A stretch of DNA of 64,000 nt from Cristatella mucedo. Its lineage: Eukaryota > Bryozoa > Phylactolaemata > Cristatellidae. The notes beneath the pieces are model-generated. The model searched no databases. It was given only the letters and a program-made list of their open reading frames with translations, and was not told where the DNA came from. Positions 24,166-35,430 of the stretch are shown here, piece by piece; positions within the stretch are counted from its first letter, which is position 1, and every line of letters starts with the position of its first letter. Location of the stretch: the NCBI GenBank assembly GCA_009760855.2, contig WPIO01000009.1, positions 1,608,501 to 1,672,500 on the forward strand, given 5' to 3'. Both the position numbers and the translations under genes were made by a program.

Positions 24166-25154
24166 GACCGTGCTGAGAGCTATCACAAATATGTATGAAG
24201 AAAGAAAGACCAGCATAATTAAAATGCTTTTAGGGTGATTTTACTCCAATCGAGTGCTGTGTCTGTCTTACTGCTAACTCATGTTCGAGGTGTTTTTCTT
24301 GGATCAGTAGATAAGGATATAAATTTCTCCATGTTCTTTACAACTCCCTGCAAAATTCAATAGCAATTGGTTACCATCATGCGTGCTCTAAAGCCTGCAA
24401 AAGTAGTCAAGCCTAGTGCTTGCAGAGGTATACTAAAGCTAATATGAAGTAAAAATAAATATCCTCCAAGTGACAAGCCATGAGGACCTCGCGATCCAAA
24501 CATGCACTTATTATGCCCGAGTAAAAACACACAGTATACATGAACGGAAAGTGTACAGTTCCCTAAGCACAGGAAAGCTGATCTGAGCCGATGCATCTGA
24601 AGCTGAGACTTTCAAATGGTGTAAGGTAATTTCTCGTTGTGACAGTAGCCCGAAGCTATTTTCCGCACTTTCGGCTCATATGAATTGAAGGTCTGCTAGT
24701 CAGAATTGTTCCATTTAGCTTGAGGGATAGTAATATGACGAGATGCTGAATAAGGGTTGGTACGGCAGCATTCTAGATGAGTAGGAAGGTCAGACAGCTT
24801 AGCAGGTGCTAGCTAATGGAGGAGCGAATTGCATAACGGACAAAAATCTTAAAATCGACTCGATGCCTGATAAGGAGCCAATGAAGCTTACACAGAAATG
24901 GTAACATGCAGCCTGATGGCAGACTTAACGAGCTAGTGAGTTTTGTGCTGGGTTCAAGCGATTAAGTGCACTTGCCTAAGGTCCTAAAGAAAGTGAGCTG
25001 TAGTACTCTAAGCACTATGTCCCTAACACATGAACTGGTTTTTGTTTCTCACTCTAAACTTAGCAGGCCCGGTGTTTATAATAATTTCCAACGGAAAGTT
25101 AGCCGACTTAAGGTTGGAAGAAACGTGCTTATCTACTTGCCAGTTACTTTGGGA
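24166..25154 (+). other. D1 downstream region continued
   Basis: It aligns with D2 at about 39010-39730 (TATTTATGAAGAAAG at the start, AGTGGAAGAAACG..CTTATCTACT near the end) and partly with D4 at 53590-53790. I see no gene. Confidence 0.5.
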
Positions 25155-25408
25155 TGTAATGCCAACATTACATGCAATGTAATGTAATGTATCTCCGTCT
25201 GTAACTCCACGAAGCCATAAAGACTATGTGGGTGTTACGCAGGAGAGTTTTGCATAGCCCACTCACAGCCTAAGTACCTTTCGGCACGCATCCGGTAGTC
25301 AACAGACTTCATCTCACGCAACAAAGAGAAAGTGGGAAGCATATCAGAGTCGGTAGAACAGTTGAGGTAGTGAGTTGAATGAAAGTAGCAGCTCAGGACC
25401 GCAGATAA
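25155..25408 (-). mobile_element. LINE B 3' fragment, left half of a split copy
   Basis: A (TAATG)n tail is followed by the LINE B 3' end. The copy continues at 27179 after the LINE A insertion. Its own insertion site lies inside duplicon sequence that is uninterrupted in D2 at about 39730. Confidence 0.88.
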
Positions 25409-27178
25409 GGATAATATTAGTAATAATAGTAATGCACTTGATAAAGCACCCTCAGAGAACTCAATCTCTTTCTGGGTGCTTTACATTTGCTGCAAAGAGA
25501 AATGCAATTGAATTGTAAGTAAAATCATGCTTGAAAAACAAACAAAATGAATAATATGGTTAGTGGCGACATGCATAGGGTCTGCATGCAAATGTGGTTA
25601 GTGGCAGCATGCACAGAGTCAGCACGCATAAGCACATGGAGGACGAATCACAGGGACCCGCTAAATGCTATCCTAAATAGGTGTGTTTTTAAGCTCCTTT
25701 TAAATGTGGTCAGGTCAGGGGATGTTCTGACGCAGGTCGGGAGGGAGTTCCAGGCTGTGGGAGCATATGAACTAAATGCACGGTCTCCAAAGGATTTAAG
25801 GTTTGTACAAGGTATTTGTAGACTTCTGGATTCCGAAAAGCTGCGATACGATGCTTGGCCTAATAGGGTAGTATATCTGAGAGATAGGCTGGAGCCATAG
25901 AATGAAGGGACCTAAAAGTAAGCGACAAAACCTTGAAGTAAATCCGTTGCCTCACTGGTAGTCAGTGCAGGTCGGCGAGAAGTGGAGTATTGTGGCAACT
26001 GCGACGCTCACGACGGACAAGCCTAGCTGCAGAGTTTTGCACCAGCTGCAAACGCCTGATCGCACATGCTGGTAGGCCAGTAAGCAGTGAGTTGCAGAAG
26101 TCGAGACGTGATGTCACGAATGCATGGACCAACTTGGACGTGGTATCCTTATCTAAACAAGCCCGAATTTTAGCAATGTTATGAAGCTGAAAATAGGCAG
26201 AATTGACTGTGGAGCTGATATGGTCGTCTAAGGAGAGGTCGCTTTGGAACATGACACCTAGATTTCGAGCTGATTCAACAGGAGATATGCTGGCAGAGCC
26301 AATTTTGAGAGTCAGCCTTTCCAATTTCTGAATCACAATGGATTTGCCCATAACTAGTAAGTTAGTTTTATCATCGTTTAGTTTTAGAAAACTTGCTGCC
26401 ATCCATGTGCGGATGTCATCAATGCATGCAGCTAGTGAGTTGAGAGAATTTGAGGTGCTCGAAGGCTGGGAGGGATCAAAGCAAAGGTACATCTGAGTGT
26501 CATCCGCATAGAAGTGAAAGCCTAGATTGTGCTTGGCAATCACATCAGCAAGAGGCAGAGTATAAACCGTGAAAAGAACCGGACCTAGCACTGAGCCCTG
26601 AGGCACTCCATATTTCAGAGGTACTTCAGATGATCTTTGTCCATTCAGGTCAATACTCTGCAGTCTCCCACTGAGATGGGACCTGAAACACTGGAGAGCA
26701 GTGCCAGTGATGCCCAGGCGATATGAGAGGCGCTCTAGAAGAACTTTGTTATCGATGGTATCAAAAGCTGCCGAAAGATCGATCAAAACAAGCAGAGACA
26801 CTCTACCCATGTCTGCATTCCTAAGTAGGTCGTTGCATACCCGAAGCAATGCTGACTCTGTGGAGTGATTAGCTCTAAAGCCAGACTGGAACTTACTAGC
26901 AAGGTGTGAGGTTTCGATGTATGAGTTCAGCTGGTCTGCCACGACCCGTTCCAGTGTCTTTGATAGGAATGGTAGAAGGGAGACTGGGTGGTAGTTGCTC
27001 AAGTTCTCTTGGTCTAGTGTAGCTTTCTTGAGAAGTGGCCTGACTACAGCTTTTTTGAAAGGTACTGGGACATGACCTGAGGCTAATAACATATTAACGA
27101 TGTTAGTTATGCATGGCAGCAGCAGATCAATGCAACGTAGGAGCAGTACAGTGGGAATAGGGTCCACAGGACGAGCCA
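25409..27178 (-). mobile_element. LINE A (L2-like), 5'-truncated, nested in LINE B
   Basis: The tail is (TAA/TAG)n at 25409-25432, followed by the LINE A 3' hairpin-like end and the C-terminal and reverse-transcriptase regions. It is truncated just upstream of PVDPIPTVLLLRCIDLL. It splits the LINE B copy between its AGGACCGC and CATAGTCGG words. Confidence 0.92.
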
Positions 27179-27179
27179 T
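25962..27179 (-). CDS. LINE A reverse transcriptase (partial, open)
   Basis: A 405-residue frame carries the reverse-transcriptase core of a CR1/L2 element, the enzyme that copies the element's RNA at a nicked chromosomal target. Visible motifs are VSLLPFLSKTLERVV (about residues 65-80), FQSGFRANHSTESALLRV (about 95-112), LIDLSAAFDTID (about 131-142), YGVPQGSVLGPVLFTVYTLP (about 185-205), the active site FYADDTQMYLC (about 216-226), and FLKLNDDKTNLLVMG (about 263-277). It ends early at 25962 compared with the 29511-31043 copy, so the C-terminal part is out of frame. The N-terminal endonuclease is missing through 5' truncation. Confidence 0.9.
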   Translation of the reverse strand: MARPVDPIPTVLLLRCIDLLLPCITNIVNMLLASGHVPVPFKKAVVRPLLKKATLDQENLSNYHPVSLLPFLSKTLERVVADQLNSYIETSHLASKFQSGFRANHSTESALLRVCNDLLRNADMGRVSLLVLIDLSAAFDTIDNKVLLERLSYRLGITGTALQCFRSHLSGRLQSIDLNGQRSSEVPLKYGVPQGSVLGPVLFTVYTLPLADVIAKHNLGFHFYADDTQMYLCFDPSQPSSTSNSLNSLAACIDDIRTWMAASFLKLNDDKTNLLVMGKSIVIQKLERLTLKIGSASISPVESARNLGVMFQSDLSLDDHISSTVNSAYFQLHNIAKIRACLDKDTTSKLVHAFVTSRLDFCNSLLTGLPACAIRRLQLVQNSAARLVRRERRSCHNTPLLADLH

Positions 27180-27495
27180 AGTCGGCAGCAGGAGAGTAGT
27201 TGTTGTTTCCTAGGAATCGTGTGAGCGAGTTCCAGTCTAAAACCTGCTGAGCTAGATTTTCAGTCGCGAACGGTCTTTTAGCAGAGGAATACAATGGCTA
27301 AATTATTGTCCAGACATGACCTGAGGGCACAAAGAGGCTGAAACTGGTGCAGCAGTTCATCTAGGTACTGATGAGCCAAGCCCTGGTCGGCCTTGTGGGT
27401 CAGTGTAAGAACTTTCCTCCTTATCCGATGACCAACCAGCAGCCATCCAAGCTCTTTTAGCAAAGGAGATACATGGTCGAACCTCTGTGCAGGCA
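27179..27495 (-). mobile_element. LINE B fragment, right half of the split copy
   Basis: It carries on the LINE B C-terminal coding region (RFDHVSPLLKELGWLLVGHR) from 25408. Beyond 27495 the sequence returns to duplicon D1 (GGTGATC-GATC-TGA, matching about 39757 in D2). Confidence 0.88.
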
Positions 27496-29361
27496 TCGTG
27501 CAAATGGTTCTAGGTGATCTGATCCTGACTATGAGGTTTAAAATCGGGGGATTATCTAATTCGGGCGTTTTACATTACATGTCAGCCTGAGCAGCCTTGC
27601 CCTCTCCAGGGGAGCTGAGGCTGCTGCGGCCATAGCTACTGAGCTTCTTAGCCCACCTTTGGGGGGGGCACCGGCAATCATGAGGTAAGCCGATCGTGCC
27701 TCAGGTAACTCCCATAAGGCGACTGCAGAGACGTGACCAAAAAAACAAGCGACCTTCCCAAGGGGCCATGCGGTTACAGTTGGAATGTAGCCTGTCACAT
27801 GGTAGTATCGCTGGGAGTCTTTAGTGCCTGTCCATACCCTGTACATGTCATGAACATCATGGCTGTAACTCGAGAGCCTAGCTGCACTGGTCATTCAAGA
27901 GCTCTATTGCTCTAACCTAATAAGTAGGTGCGAATGAACAACCAATCGACTGGGCATAAGGTAAGCAGTGGTCGTGTCATAACCAGGGCCCCATGCAGGA
28001 TGCCCATCTCAATATTGATCGGCGAGAAAGGCAAGACTGGGTAGGGGGCAAAGGGTACGCCAGGAAAGCCGGCGGCTCGCCCCCTCTGGCTACAGAAGAG
28101 ATTTGGCGATGGCTCCCAGGTGTACTATCTACCAGTATTATCGGGTTGGATTTGTTGTCAGTGAAGCAGAGTCGATACACAAGCCGAGCAAGCAGAGATA
28201 GCAGTCCACCCCTCCCAAGCGAGGCTTGGAGTAATTCTCACGATCCGATACAATCCTAGTTAAAATCATGTATTAGAATGAGCCCAATCAAATTAGCTGG
28301 CGTTGATCGGTAGTGTCTAAGCTCCCTGTACTAGCCTAGCTATATTTCGGCTAGGCATTAATTTTGGGCTAGGAACACCTGGCCAATGTAAGCTATCTGA
28401 ACAGCTGGTATTTTAGCCATTCGCCAATAGTATTATCTCCCGGAGCATCCAGCCCAGTCACAGAGCATTTTCGAGATTTTTATTTATTCCTAGGTTTATC
28501 ATCTTTAGCAGTTACTAGGCTCGCCTTGGCTAAAGATTGTCGTTGCCTGTCTGGAATGGCCTACGGGTACGTTTCTGGCTTTTAACGACCAGGGTCATAG
28601 GCTTAAGGTCTGTGGAATAAAGCTTTAAAATAGAGATCGTGGTCTTTTCGACGCATTACAAACGACGTACTACGTTGTATATAGCCACACCAGTTAAGGT
28701 ACAGCCACGATTTACTTCTAGGGGGCAAGACCTGCTCGGTTTTCATGGACGAGGTGACACCTGCAAGTAATGAAGCATCGTAGAGCACAATTATTGTGTT
28801 TACTTAAAACTGACTCGGCAGTTTCTCATTGAGTGAAATTACAATGTATTTTCATCGCTAGTGACGGCCAATGTACGTTTGAATAGGGGCGACCCATGTG
28901 GCATTTCTATTATGGGGCTGATCCTGCAAGGCCTAGGCTATCTAGGAAGGGGAATTTCAGCTCAATAGATACGGCTGCCTTGCATTCGCGACATTAGAAC
29001 TTTGACGCAGTGGTCATGATCATTTATTGTATCCTTATGGTCAGCAAATATTATGAAACTGCAATATTTCGGGTTTTTTATCAATCTTACTGCGGTCTTA
29101 TCTTATTGAAACAGAGGTGCCAACTGAACCAGCCCTATTATAGCTGATAATTGTTATTCTGGATCATGCAATTATGGGATAGTTTATAACCGAGGCCTTA
29201 TAAAAAGCCTGCAATATGAGATAGGCTGGCAGTTTCGATTTAGATTTTGGCATTGGCATTGGAGCTGGTTTTTGGCACTGCGCCACAGAGCCCTCGGTGT
29301 ACGCCATGGCCAGTGTTGAACGCCTGTAACAGTCTGCTTCTGTCAAATAGACATCTCTACA
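27496..29361 (+). other. D1 distal region, no gene
   Basis: The first 120 bases align with D2 (about 39750-39830) and D4 (about 53820-53940). The part from about 28300 aligns with D4/D5 sequence at 54300-55000, sharing CATCCAGCCCAGT and CGACCCATGTGGC / CGGCCCATGTAGC. A GC-rich piece at 28030-28110 has only a weak partner near 54110. No coding sequence is supported. Confidence 0.45.
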
Positions 29362-31470
29362 TTATTGATAATAATAAAAATAATTCACTTGATAAAGCAC
29401 CCTCAGAGAACTTAATCTCTCTCTAGGCGCTTTACATTTGCTGCAAAGTGAAATGCAATTGAACTGTAAGTAAAATCATGCTTGAAAAACAAACAAAATG
29501 AATAATATGGTTAGTGGTGACATGCACAGGGTCTGCATGCAAATGTGATTAGTGGCAGCATGCACAGTGTCAGCACGCATAAGCACATCAAGGACGAATC
29601 ACGGGGACAGCTAAATGCTTTCCTAAATAGGTGTGTTTTTAGGTTTCTTTTAAATGTGGTCAGGTCAGGGGATGTTCTGACGCAGGTCGGGAGGGAGTTC
29701 CAGGCTGTTGGAGCATACGAACTAAATGCACGGTCTCCAAAGGATTTACGTTTTGTACGAGGTATTTCTAGACTATTGGATTCCAAAAAGCAGGTGGTAC
29801 GATGCTTGGCCTGATGAGGTAGTATGTCTGAAAGATAGGCTGGAGCCATAGAATGAAGGGACCTAAAAGTGAGCGACAAAACCTTGAAGTTAATCCGTTG
29901 GTTGACTGGTAGAAAGTGCAGGTCGGTGAGAAGTGGAGTAATGTGGCAACTGCGACGCTCACGACGGACAAGTCTAGCTGCAGAGTTTTGCACCAGCTGA
30001 AATCGCCTGATCGTACATGCTGGTAGGCCAGTAAGCAGTGAGTTGCAGAAGTCGAGACGTGATGTCACGAATGCATGGACCAACTTGGACGTGGTATCCT
30101 TATCTAAACAAGCCCGAATTTTAGCAATGTTATGAAGCTGAAAATAGGCAGAATTGACTGTGGAGCTGATATGGTCGTCTAAGGAGAGGTCGCTTTGGAA
30201 CATGACACCTAGATTTCGAGCTGATTCAACAGGAGATATGCTGGCAGAGCCAATTTTGAGCGTCAGCCTTTCCAATTTCTGAATCACACTGGATTTGCCC
30301 ATAACTAGTAAGTTAGTTTTATCGACGGTTAGTTTTAGGAAATTTGTTGCCATCCGTTTGGGGATGTCATCAATGCATGCAGCTAGTGAGTTTAGAGAAT
30401 TTAAGGTGCTCGAAGGCTGGGAGGGATCAAAGCAAAGGTACAACTGAGTGTCATCCACATAGAAGTGAAAGCCTAGATTGTGCTTGGCAATCACATCAGC
30501 AAGAGGCAGAGTATAAACCGTGAAAAGAACCGGACCTAGCACTGAGCCCTGAGGCACTCCATATTTCAGAGGTACTTCAGATGATCTTTGTCCATTCAGG
30601 TCAATACTCTGCAGTCTCCCACTGAGATGGGACCTGAACCACTGAAGAGCAGTGCCAGTGATGCCCAGGCGATATGAGAGGCGCTCTAGAAGAACTTTGT
30701 GATCGATGGTGTCAAAAGCTGCCGAAAGATCGATCAAAACAAGCAGAGACCCTCTACCCATGTCTGCATTCCTAAGTAGGTCGTTGTATACCCGAAGCAA
30801 TGCTGACTCTGTGGAGTGATTAGCTCTAAAGCCAGATTGGAACTTACTAGGAAGGTGTGAGGTTTCGATATATGAGTTCAGCTGGTCTGCCACGACCCGT
30901 TCCAGTGTCTTTGATAGGAATGGTAGAAGGGAGACTGTGCGGTAGTTGCTCAAGTTCTCTTGGTCTAGTGTAGCTTTCTTGAGAAGTGGCCTGACTACAG
31001 CTTTTTTGAAAGGTGCTGGGACATGACCTGAGGCTAATGACATATTAATGATGTTAGTTATGCATGGCAGCAGCAGATCAATGCAACGTAGGAGCAGGAC
31101 AGTGGGAATAGGGTCCAGAGGACTTGTTGTCTTCTTCGATTAAGATACGAACTTTAGGACTAGATCACTAGTGATCTGCTTAAATGCAGACATTGAGGTG
31201 CAGCCAGGAACCGAGGAACAGCATTCTAGTTGGGAGGTTGTCATCGCAGGGATGGATTCCCTGATCTTGTCTATCTTGTGCACAAAGAATCGAGAAAAGC
31301 AATCGGCTAGATCTTCACACGGATCATCAGGTAAGGAGCTAATTTGTGAACGGTTGAGGAGATGGTTTATTGTTGACATCAGCATTTTCGGATTGTGCAT
31401 CTGTGATTCAACAATGTTTTTATAGAAGCTAGACTTGGCCTTTGCTAGGATCGATTGGTACGACCTACTA
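29362..31470 (-). mobile_element. LINE A (L2-like), best-preserved copy
   Basis: It has a (TAA)n tail at 29366-29385, the full LINE A 3' end, a 510-codon open frame, and further upstream coding (31140-31400, PDDPCEDLADCFSRFFVHKI, the linker before the reverse transcriptase). It is flanked by ATTGATA on both sides (about 29362 and about 31466). The D2 copy of this spot (about 40030-40060) has the uninterrupted site, so this insertion post-dates the duplication. It is 5'-truncated, without endonuclease. Confidence 0.93.
29511..31043 (-). CDS. LINE A reverse transcriptase and C-terminal domain
   Basis: A 510-residue open frame spans the whole reverse transcriptase and the conserved CR1/L2 C-terminal region. 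Motifs in order are FLSKTLERVVADQL (about residue 40), FQSGFRANHSTESALL (about 68), LIDLSAAFDTIDHKVLL (about 103), YGVPQGSVLGPVLF (about 160), FHFYVDDTQLYLC (about 190; the usual YADD is YVDD here), CNSLLTGLPACTIRRFQLVQ (about 333), LLTDLHFLPVNQRINFKVLS (about 368) and FSSYAPTAWNSLP (about 440). A frameshift near 31125 separates it from the upstream part of the protein, and the endonuclease is missing, so it cannot be an autonomous element. Confidence 0.93.
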   Translation of the reverse strand: MSLASGHVPAPFKKAVVRPLLKKATLDQENLSNYRTVSLLPFLSKTLERVVADQLNSYIETSHLPSKFQSGFRANHSTESALLRVYNDLLRNADMGRGSLLVLIDLSAAFDTIDHKVLLERLSYRLGITGTALQWFRSHLSGRLQSIDLNGQRSSEVPLKYGVPQGSVLGPVLFTVYTLPLADVIAKHNLGFHFYVDDTQLYLCFDPSQPSSTLNSLNSLAACIDDIPKRMATNFLKLTVDKTNLLVMGKSSVIQKLERLTLKIGSASISPVESARNLGVMFQSDLSLDDHISSTVNSAYFQLHNIAKIRACLDKDTTSKLVHAFVTSRLDFCNSLLTGLPACTIRRFQLVQNSAARLVRRERRSCHITPLLTDLHFLPVNQRINFKVLSLTFRSLHSMAPAYLSDILPHQAKHRTTCFLESNSLEIPRTKRKSFGDRAFSSYAPTAWNSLPTCVRTSPDLTTFKRNLKTHLFRKAFSCPRDSSLMCLCVLTLCMLPLITFACRPCACHH

Positions 31471-32040
31471 TTGATACCGACTTTCTGCGTTTAAAGATGA
31501 GTGCTCTTCAAAACTAGCCGTGCCACGAGGTTCACCCGTCGCCAGTTTACGACTAAAGCCATCTAGGATGAGAACCGTTACAATGGCTGTGCTGGCTGAC
31601 TATTTATGACGGGACGTGAAAGCCTCTCACCACGGTTGTAACGACGTCACTTCTCTCTGATTTTCATTAGCTGATTTTTGTGCACCAAGTCAATTCCAAG
31701 ATCCTAAATCTGGTTTACAGGTCACTTAACTATCAAAGAAAAGCCTGCCTATGTGGCCCTCTTGCTCCTCTGATGACCTGTGACTCAGTTACTTCTAAGC
31801 CGATAGTCATCCAGCTACCACAAACTAAAATTAAAATGGTTAAGCAACTTACCCTCCCACGAATTTTACTGCACAAACGGTCTGGAACTACACTTTGGCT
31901 ATAAAATACCTAGAAAGGGATTGATTTCTATAAATGTGCTACACAAATGTATTATTATTATTATTAGGGTCGCTTACTACCTGCAACGGTCTAGCACCTT
32001 GTAGGTTTCAGCTAAATAAATGAATTATTTAAATTTAATT
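31471..32040 (+). other. D1 distal end with LINE C relic
   Basis: GTGCTCTTCAAAACTAGCCG (about 31500) recurs at about 40070 in D2 and about 49375 in D3. It is followed by the old LINE C relic at 31665-31975. The TGCAACGGTCTAGCACCTTG word near 31983 marks the junction to D2. Confidence 0.6.
31665..31975 (+). mobile_element. LINE C (L2-like) 3' end, ancestral relic
   Basis: Read on the plus strand it gives FCAPSQFQDPKSGLQVT-type decayed coding and, in another frame, NSKILNLVYRSLNYQRKACL, the L2 C-terminal FKxLxLxYRSLH stretch. A 3' end CTAGAAAGGGATTGATTTCT and a (TTA)n tail follow. The same relic at the same duplicon position occurs at 40246-41545 (interrupted) and faintly at about 55255-55345, so it was present before the array formed. 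Confidence 0.65.
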
Positions 32041-32874
32041 TGAGTACCCTCCTATTAGTTTGGTTATGCGTTGCTTCACTAATTTGTGTCTTTTTTCGTG
32101 TAAGCATTGCCGGCTTGTCTTTTCAAGAGTCGGTTGTGGTGACTAGCGACAGGTCCTACTGGTAGTTAGTGGCCATGCTTGTATTCATTTTTGCTTCAGC
32201 TCCTTGGCCAGATCATAATACTTCTTTCATTTGCATGCATAATATCATGCATTTCCTGAGGGCCTTAGTTATTGGCTCTCTTCGACAAGTTGTAAAGCAC
32301 CCGGAAATTGATTTAGTTCTCTTACCTGATCTGCACTGTAGCTCTCATGTTATCATTGTTATCGATAACTCCTTTGACGGAATACCATAAGCAGTGGGTG
32401 AAAAGACGAATCAACTCTATCATCTTTCACATCGCTTTGCAGGTATATCTTAGCAGAGCTTTTAACCTACATCATAACTAAGTGGTAATCTAGATGGGTG
32501 AAAGATAACTTCAACATGAGCAGTTGAATATAATAATACGATAAGGCCTTCGAGTAAACAATCATAAAGACATTCACTCTCACTTATCTTCTCTCTGAGA
32601 GAATTGGCACCATTCAGCAAACCAGTTAACCAAATAAGCTACGAAAAAGACTGAGTCTGAACCCTCACCGACTGCCGGAAGATCTACGTAGAGCTAGAAA
32701 ATAGCTGTTTTCGTAAGCAACCACAACTGAGCTGCAAAAGCCAGTAAAGGGTAGGCCCAACCAAAGCGGCTCCAAATCCTTTAATGCTTACGTGCTCATA
32801 ATTTATGACTTGCCTACGCTGACACTTCCATCGCCTGATGTCTGATGACTCTGGGCGCGTACTGCGGGCGAATA

Positions 32875-33069
32875 GAAAGTGTGGATCAAGCTTGAGCCAG
32901 CAAATTCCGTACCGGTAAGACGCGGCGGAAGTTCTTCCACCCACTACTAGGCAGTGAGTTGCTATTGGACGAAACCATGAAGGTCCAACTGCCTATTTAG
33001 CGTTGTTCCTCCGCTGGGTGTGCTGTGGAATTGTCGCTGGTGTGCCTGTAACATTCCTCGTAGAAAGCA
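32875..33069 (+). promoter_or_regulatory. Promoter and non-coding exon 1 of the D2 peptide gene
   Basis: GTGTGGATCAAGCTTGAGCC and GCGGCGGAAGTTCTT come first. Then come GAGTTGCTATTGGACGAAAC (inverted CCAAT box), CCTATTTAGCGTTG (TATA-like, about 28 bases before the likely start), GCTGGGTGTGCTGTGGAA, and a donor AAAGCA/GTGAGC with GT at 33070. The same order and spacing recur in D1, D3 and D5. The matching acceptor is at 35985-35986, giving a 2.9 kb intron lengthened by LINE A5. Confidence 0.65.
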
Positions 33070-33771
33070 GTGAGCCAAAGGTATCTTCACATGCATGAAT
33101 CGGACATACTTCTTCAGCAAGTTCTTTCATGAGAACCAAGCCTTCGACCTGCAATATCTGCGGTGTTGATGTAAGGTTTCTGCTGAATTCGCGAAGTAAG
33201 TCCTTGCGAAATGTCTAATGTTAAATTAGTTACTTACTCGCCTTAAATAAGGTCGTCTGATAGGAAAGCTGTCTGCCTAAAATCTCCATGCTTGATTGAA
33301 TTAGCTGTTCGGCTATAAGATTCACAACCCAACTCATTTCCATGCGTCGTCATTAGCCCAACTTTCCATGAGATTTCATCTGTCAGCTCTCCTTTAGTAT
33401 AAGTCATAATTAAGTGCGAATAGTGTGAAAATATTTTAAATTCCGACTTGGAACAAGGGCTTCGATCTAAGTGGTAAATGTGTAAAGTTAGCACGCTATG
33501 GGAACTGTTGATAAGCTGGCTAAGCCGTCCCCTAGTTTTGCCTAAGCGCCAGGCCAGGCTGTGGTAGCAGTTACAGCCACTCTTTGCTGTAACTGCACTC
33601 CTTCAGACCCCTACAGAAGCTCATTGACTGTTTCCAGCTTAAATAAATTTGCTGGAATAAAGATTCGTAGCTTTAGGAATGGCAATGAAGACCTTCAATG
33701 CGGTTTATTTTTGCAGATTCGATTTCTTAGCTCAGTCTTCAAAGAGGGCCGCTTGTGCTTAGAAAATGAGT

Positions 33772-35430
33772 GGTACGACCTACTTAAGGTTACAGGCATG
33801 GGTAGAGTATCTCTGCTTGTTTTGCTCATTCTTTTGGTAGCTTTTAATACTATCGATCTCGATCACCAAGTTGTTCTTGATCGCCTCGCATCTCGCCTGG
33901 GAACCACTGGCACTGCATTGCAATGGTGCAGGTCCTACCTCAGTGGCAGACTCCATAGTATTGACGTGAATGGACAAAGATCATCCGAGGTACCTCTGAA
34001 ATATGGAGTACCTCAGGGCTCCGTGCTTGATCCTGTTCTTTTCACGGTCTATACTCTTCCTCTTGCCGATGTTATTGCCAAGCATGATCTAGGCTTTCAC
34101 TTTTATTAGGATTTAACTAGGTTGTAACTTTGCTTTGATCCCTCCCAGCCCTCCAGCTCGTCGAATTCTTTCAACTCCTTGCTGCGTGTATTGATCTCAT
34201 CTTCACGTGAATGGCAGCAAATTTTCTTAAATTGAATGATGATAAAACCAACGTACCAGTTATGAGCAAACCAATTGTGATTCTGAAATTTGAAAGCCTA
34301 GCGCTCAAAGTCAGCTCTGTCAGCATATCTCCTGTCAAATCTGCGAGAAATCCATATGTCATGTTCCAAAATGACCTTTTGTTAGACGACCACCTCATCT
34401 CCTCAATCAAGTCTGCCTACTTTCATATGCATAACATTTCTAAAATTCGGGCTTGCTTAAACAGAGATACCACATCTACGTTGGTCCATGCATTTTTGAC
34501 ATCCCGTCTTAACTTCTGTAACTCACTGCTTGCTGGTCTCTTGCCCTTTACAATAAGGCACTTACAGTTGGTGTAAAACTCTGCCGCTAGGCTTGTCTGC
34601 TGTGAGATTCGCAGTTGCCACATCACAACACTTATCGACAGCCTGCACTGGCTACCAGCCAAGCAGCATATCGACTATAAGGCTCTGTCACTCACTTTAG
34701 GTTCCTTCATTCTCTTGCTCCAGCCTACCTATCAAATATACTTCCCCACCAGGCTAAGCATCGTACCACCCACTTTTCGGAAACTACGTGTTTACCCATA
34801 CCTCGTACAAACTTCTAATTCTTTGAATACCGTGCATTTAGTTTGTATGCTCCCGAAGCCTGGAACTCACTCCCGAATTTTGTTACGACATTACCTGACT
34901 TGACCACATTTAAAAAGAACCTTTAATTCAATTGCTTTCGACTGCAAAGTTGTGTCGCTCACTTTCAGGGGTCCCTTCATTCGTTGGCTCGAGCCTAAAT
35001 ATCAGATCTATTGCCCCACGAGGATCGAGCCACACGCTTTTCGAATTAAACGTTTTCCCTATACCTCGTATAAACCTCTAATCCATCGGAGACCGTGCCT
35101 TTATCTCTTAAGCTCCCCACTTCCGTCACGACATCTCCTGACTTGGCCACATTTAAAAGGAAATTTAAAATGCACCTTATCACAGCATTTAGTAAGTCCC
35201 TGTGCTTTGTCCTTTATGACCCTATGTGTGCTGACACTGTGCATGCTGCCACTAACCACACTTGCATGCTGACTGCGCATGTCACCTTAACTTTGTTATT
35301 CTTGTTGTTTATCGACCATCCTACCACTAAATTTCAGATCGTGTTTCCTTTGCAGCAAATGCAAAGCACCTAGAAAGAGATTGAGTTCTCTGAGGGCGCT
35401 TTATGAATTGCTTTATTGTTATTGTTATTT
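33772..35430 (+). mobile_element. LINE A, 5'-truncated, in the intron of the D2 gene
   Basis: The plus strand starts within the reverse transcriptase (AFNTIDLDHQVVLDRL, KYGVPQGSVLDPVLFTVYTL, FHFY then a stop) and reaches a full 3' end with (TTATTG)n at 35405-35430. The stretch 34690-34925 and the stretch 34945-35175 are two diverged copies of the same C-terminal segment, so an internal tandem duplication or a second short insertion is present. D1 is uninterrupted at the corresponding point (about 15711). Many stops and frameshifts. Confidence 0.9.

Larger units (their letters stand above)
13960..32040 (+). repeat. Duplicon D1 (about 18 kb including insertions)
   Basis: This is the first unit of a diverged tandem array. 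Its upstream block (13990-14700), promoter and first exon (14816-14991), intron, coding exon (16235 on) and 3' parts (16550-16690, 20590-22095, 24166-25154, 27496-29361, 31471-32040) align in order with D2, D3 and D5. The added length comes from later insertions, mainly LINE B1, a minisatellite-bearing insert, LINE B4/A3 and LINE A4. Examples of shared words are GCCGGAAGATCTA at about 14595 and 32675, and TGCAACGGTCTAGCA at about 31983 and 41560. Boundaries are approximate. Confidence 0.8.
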
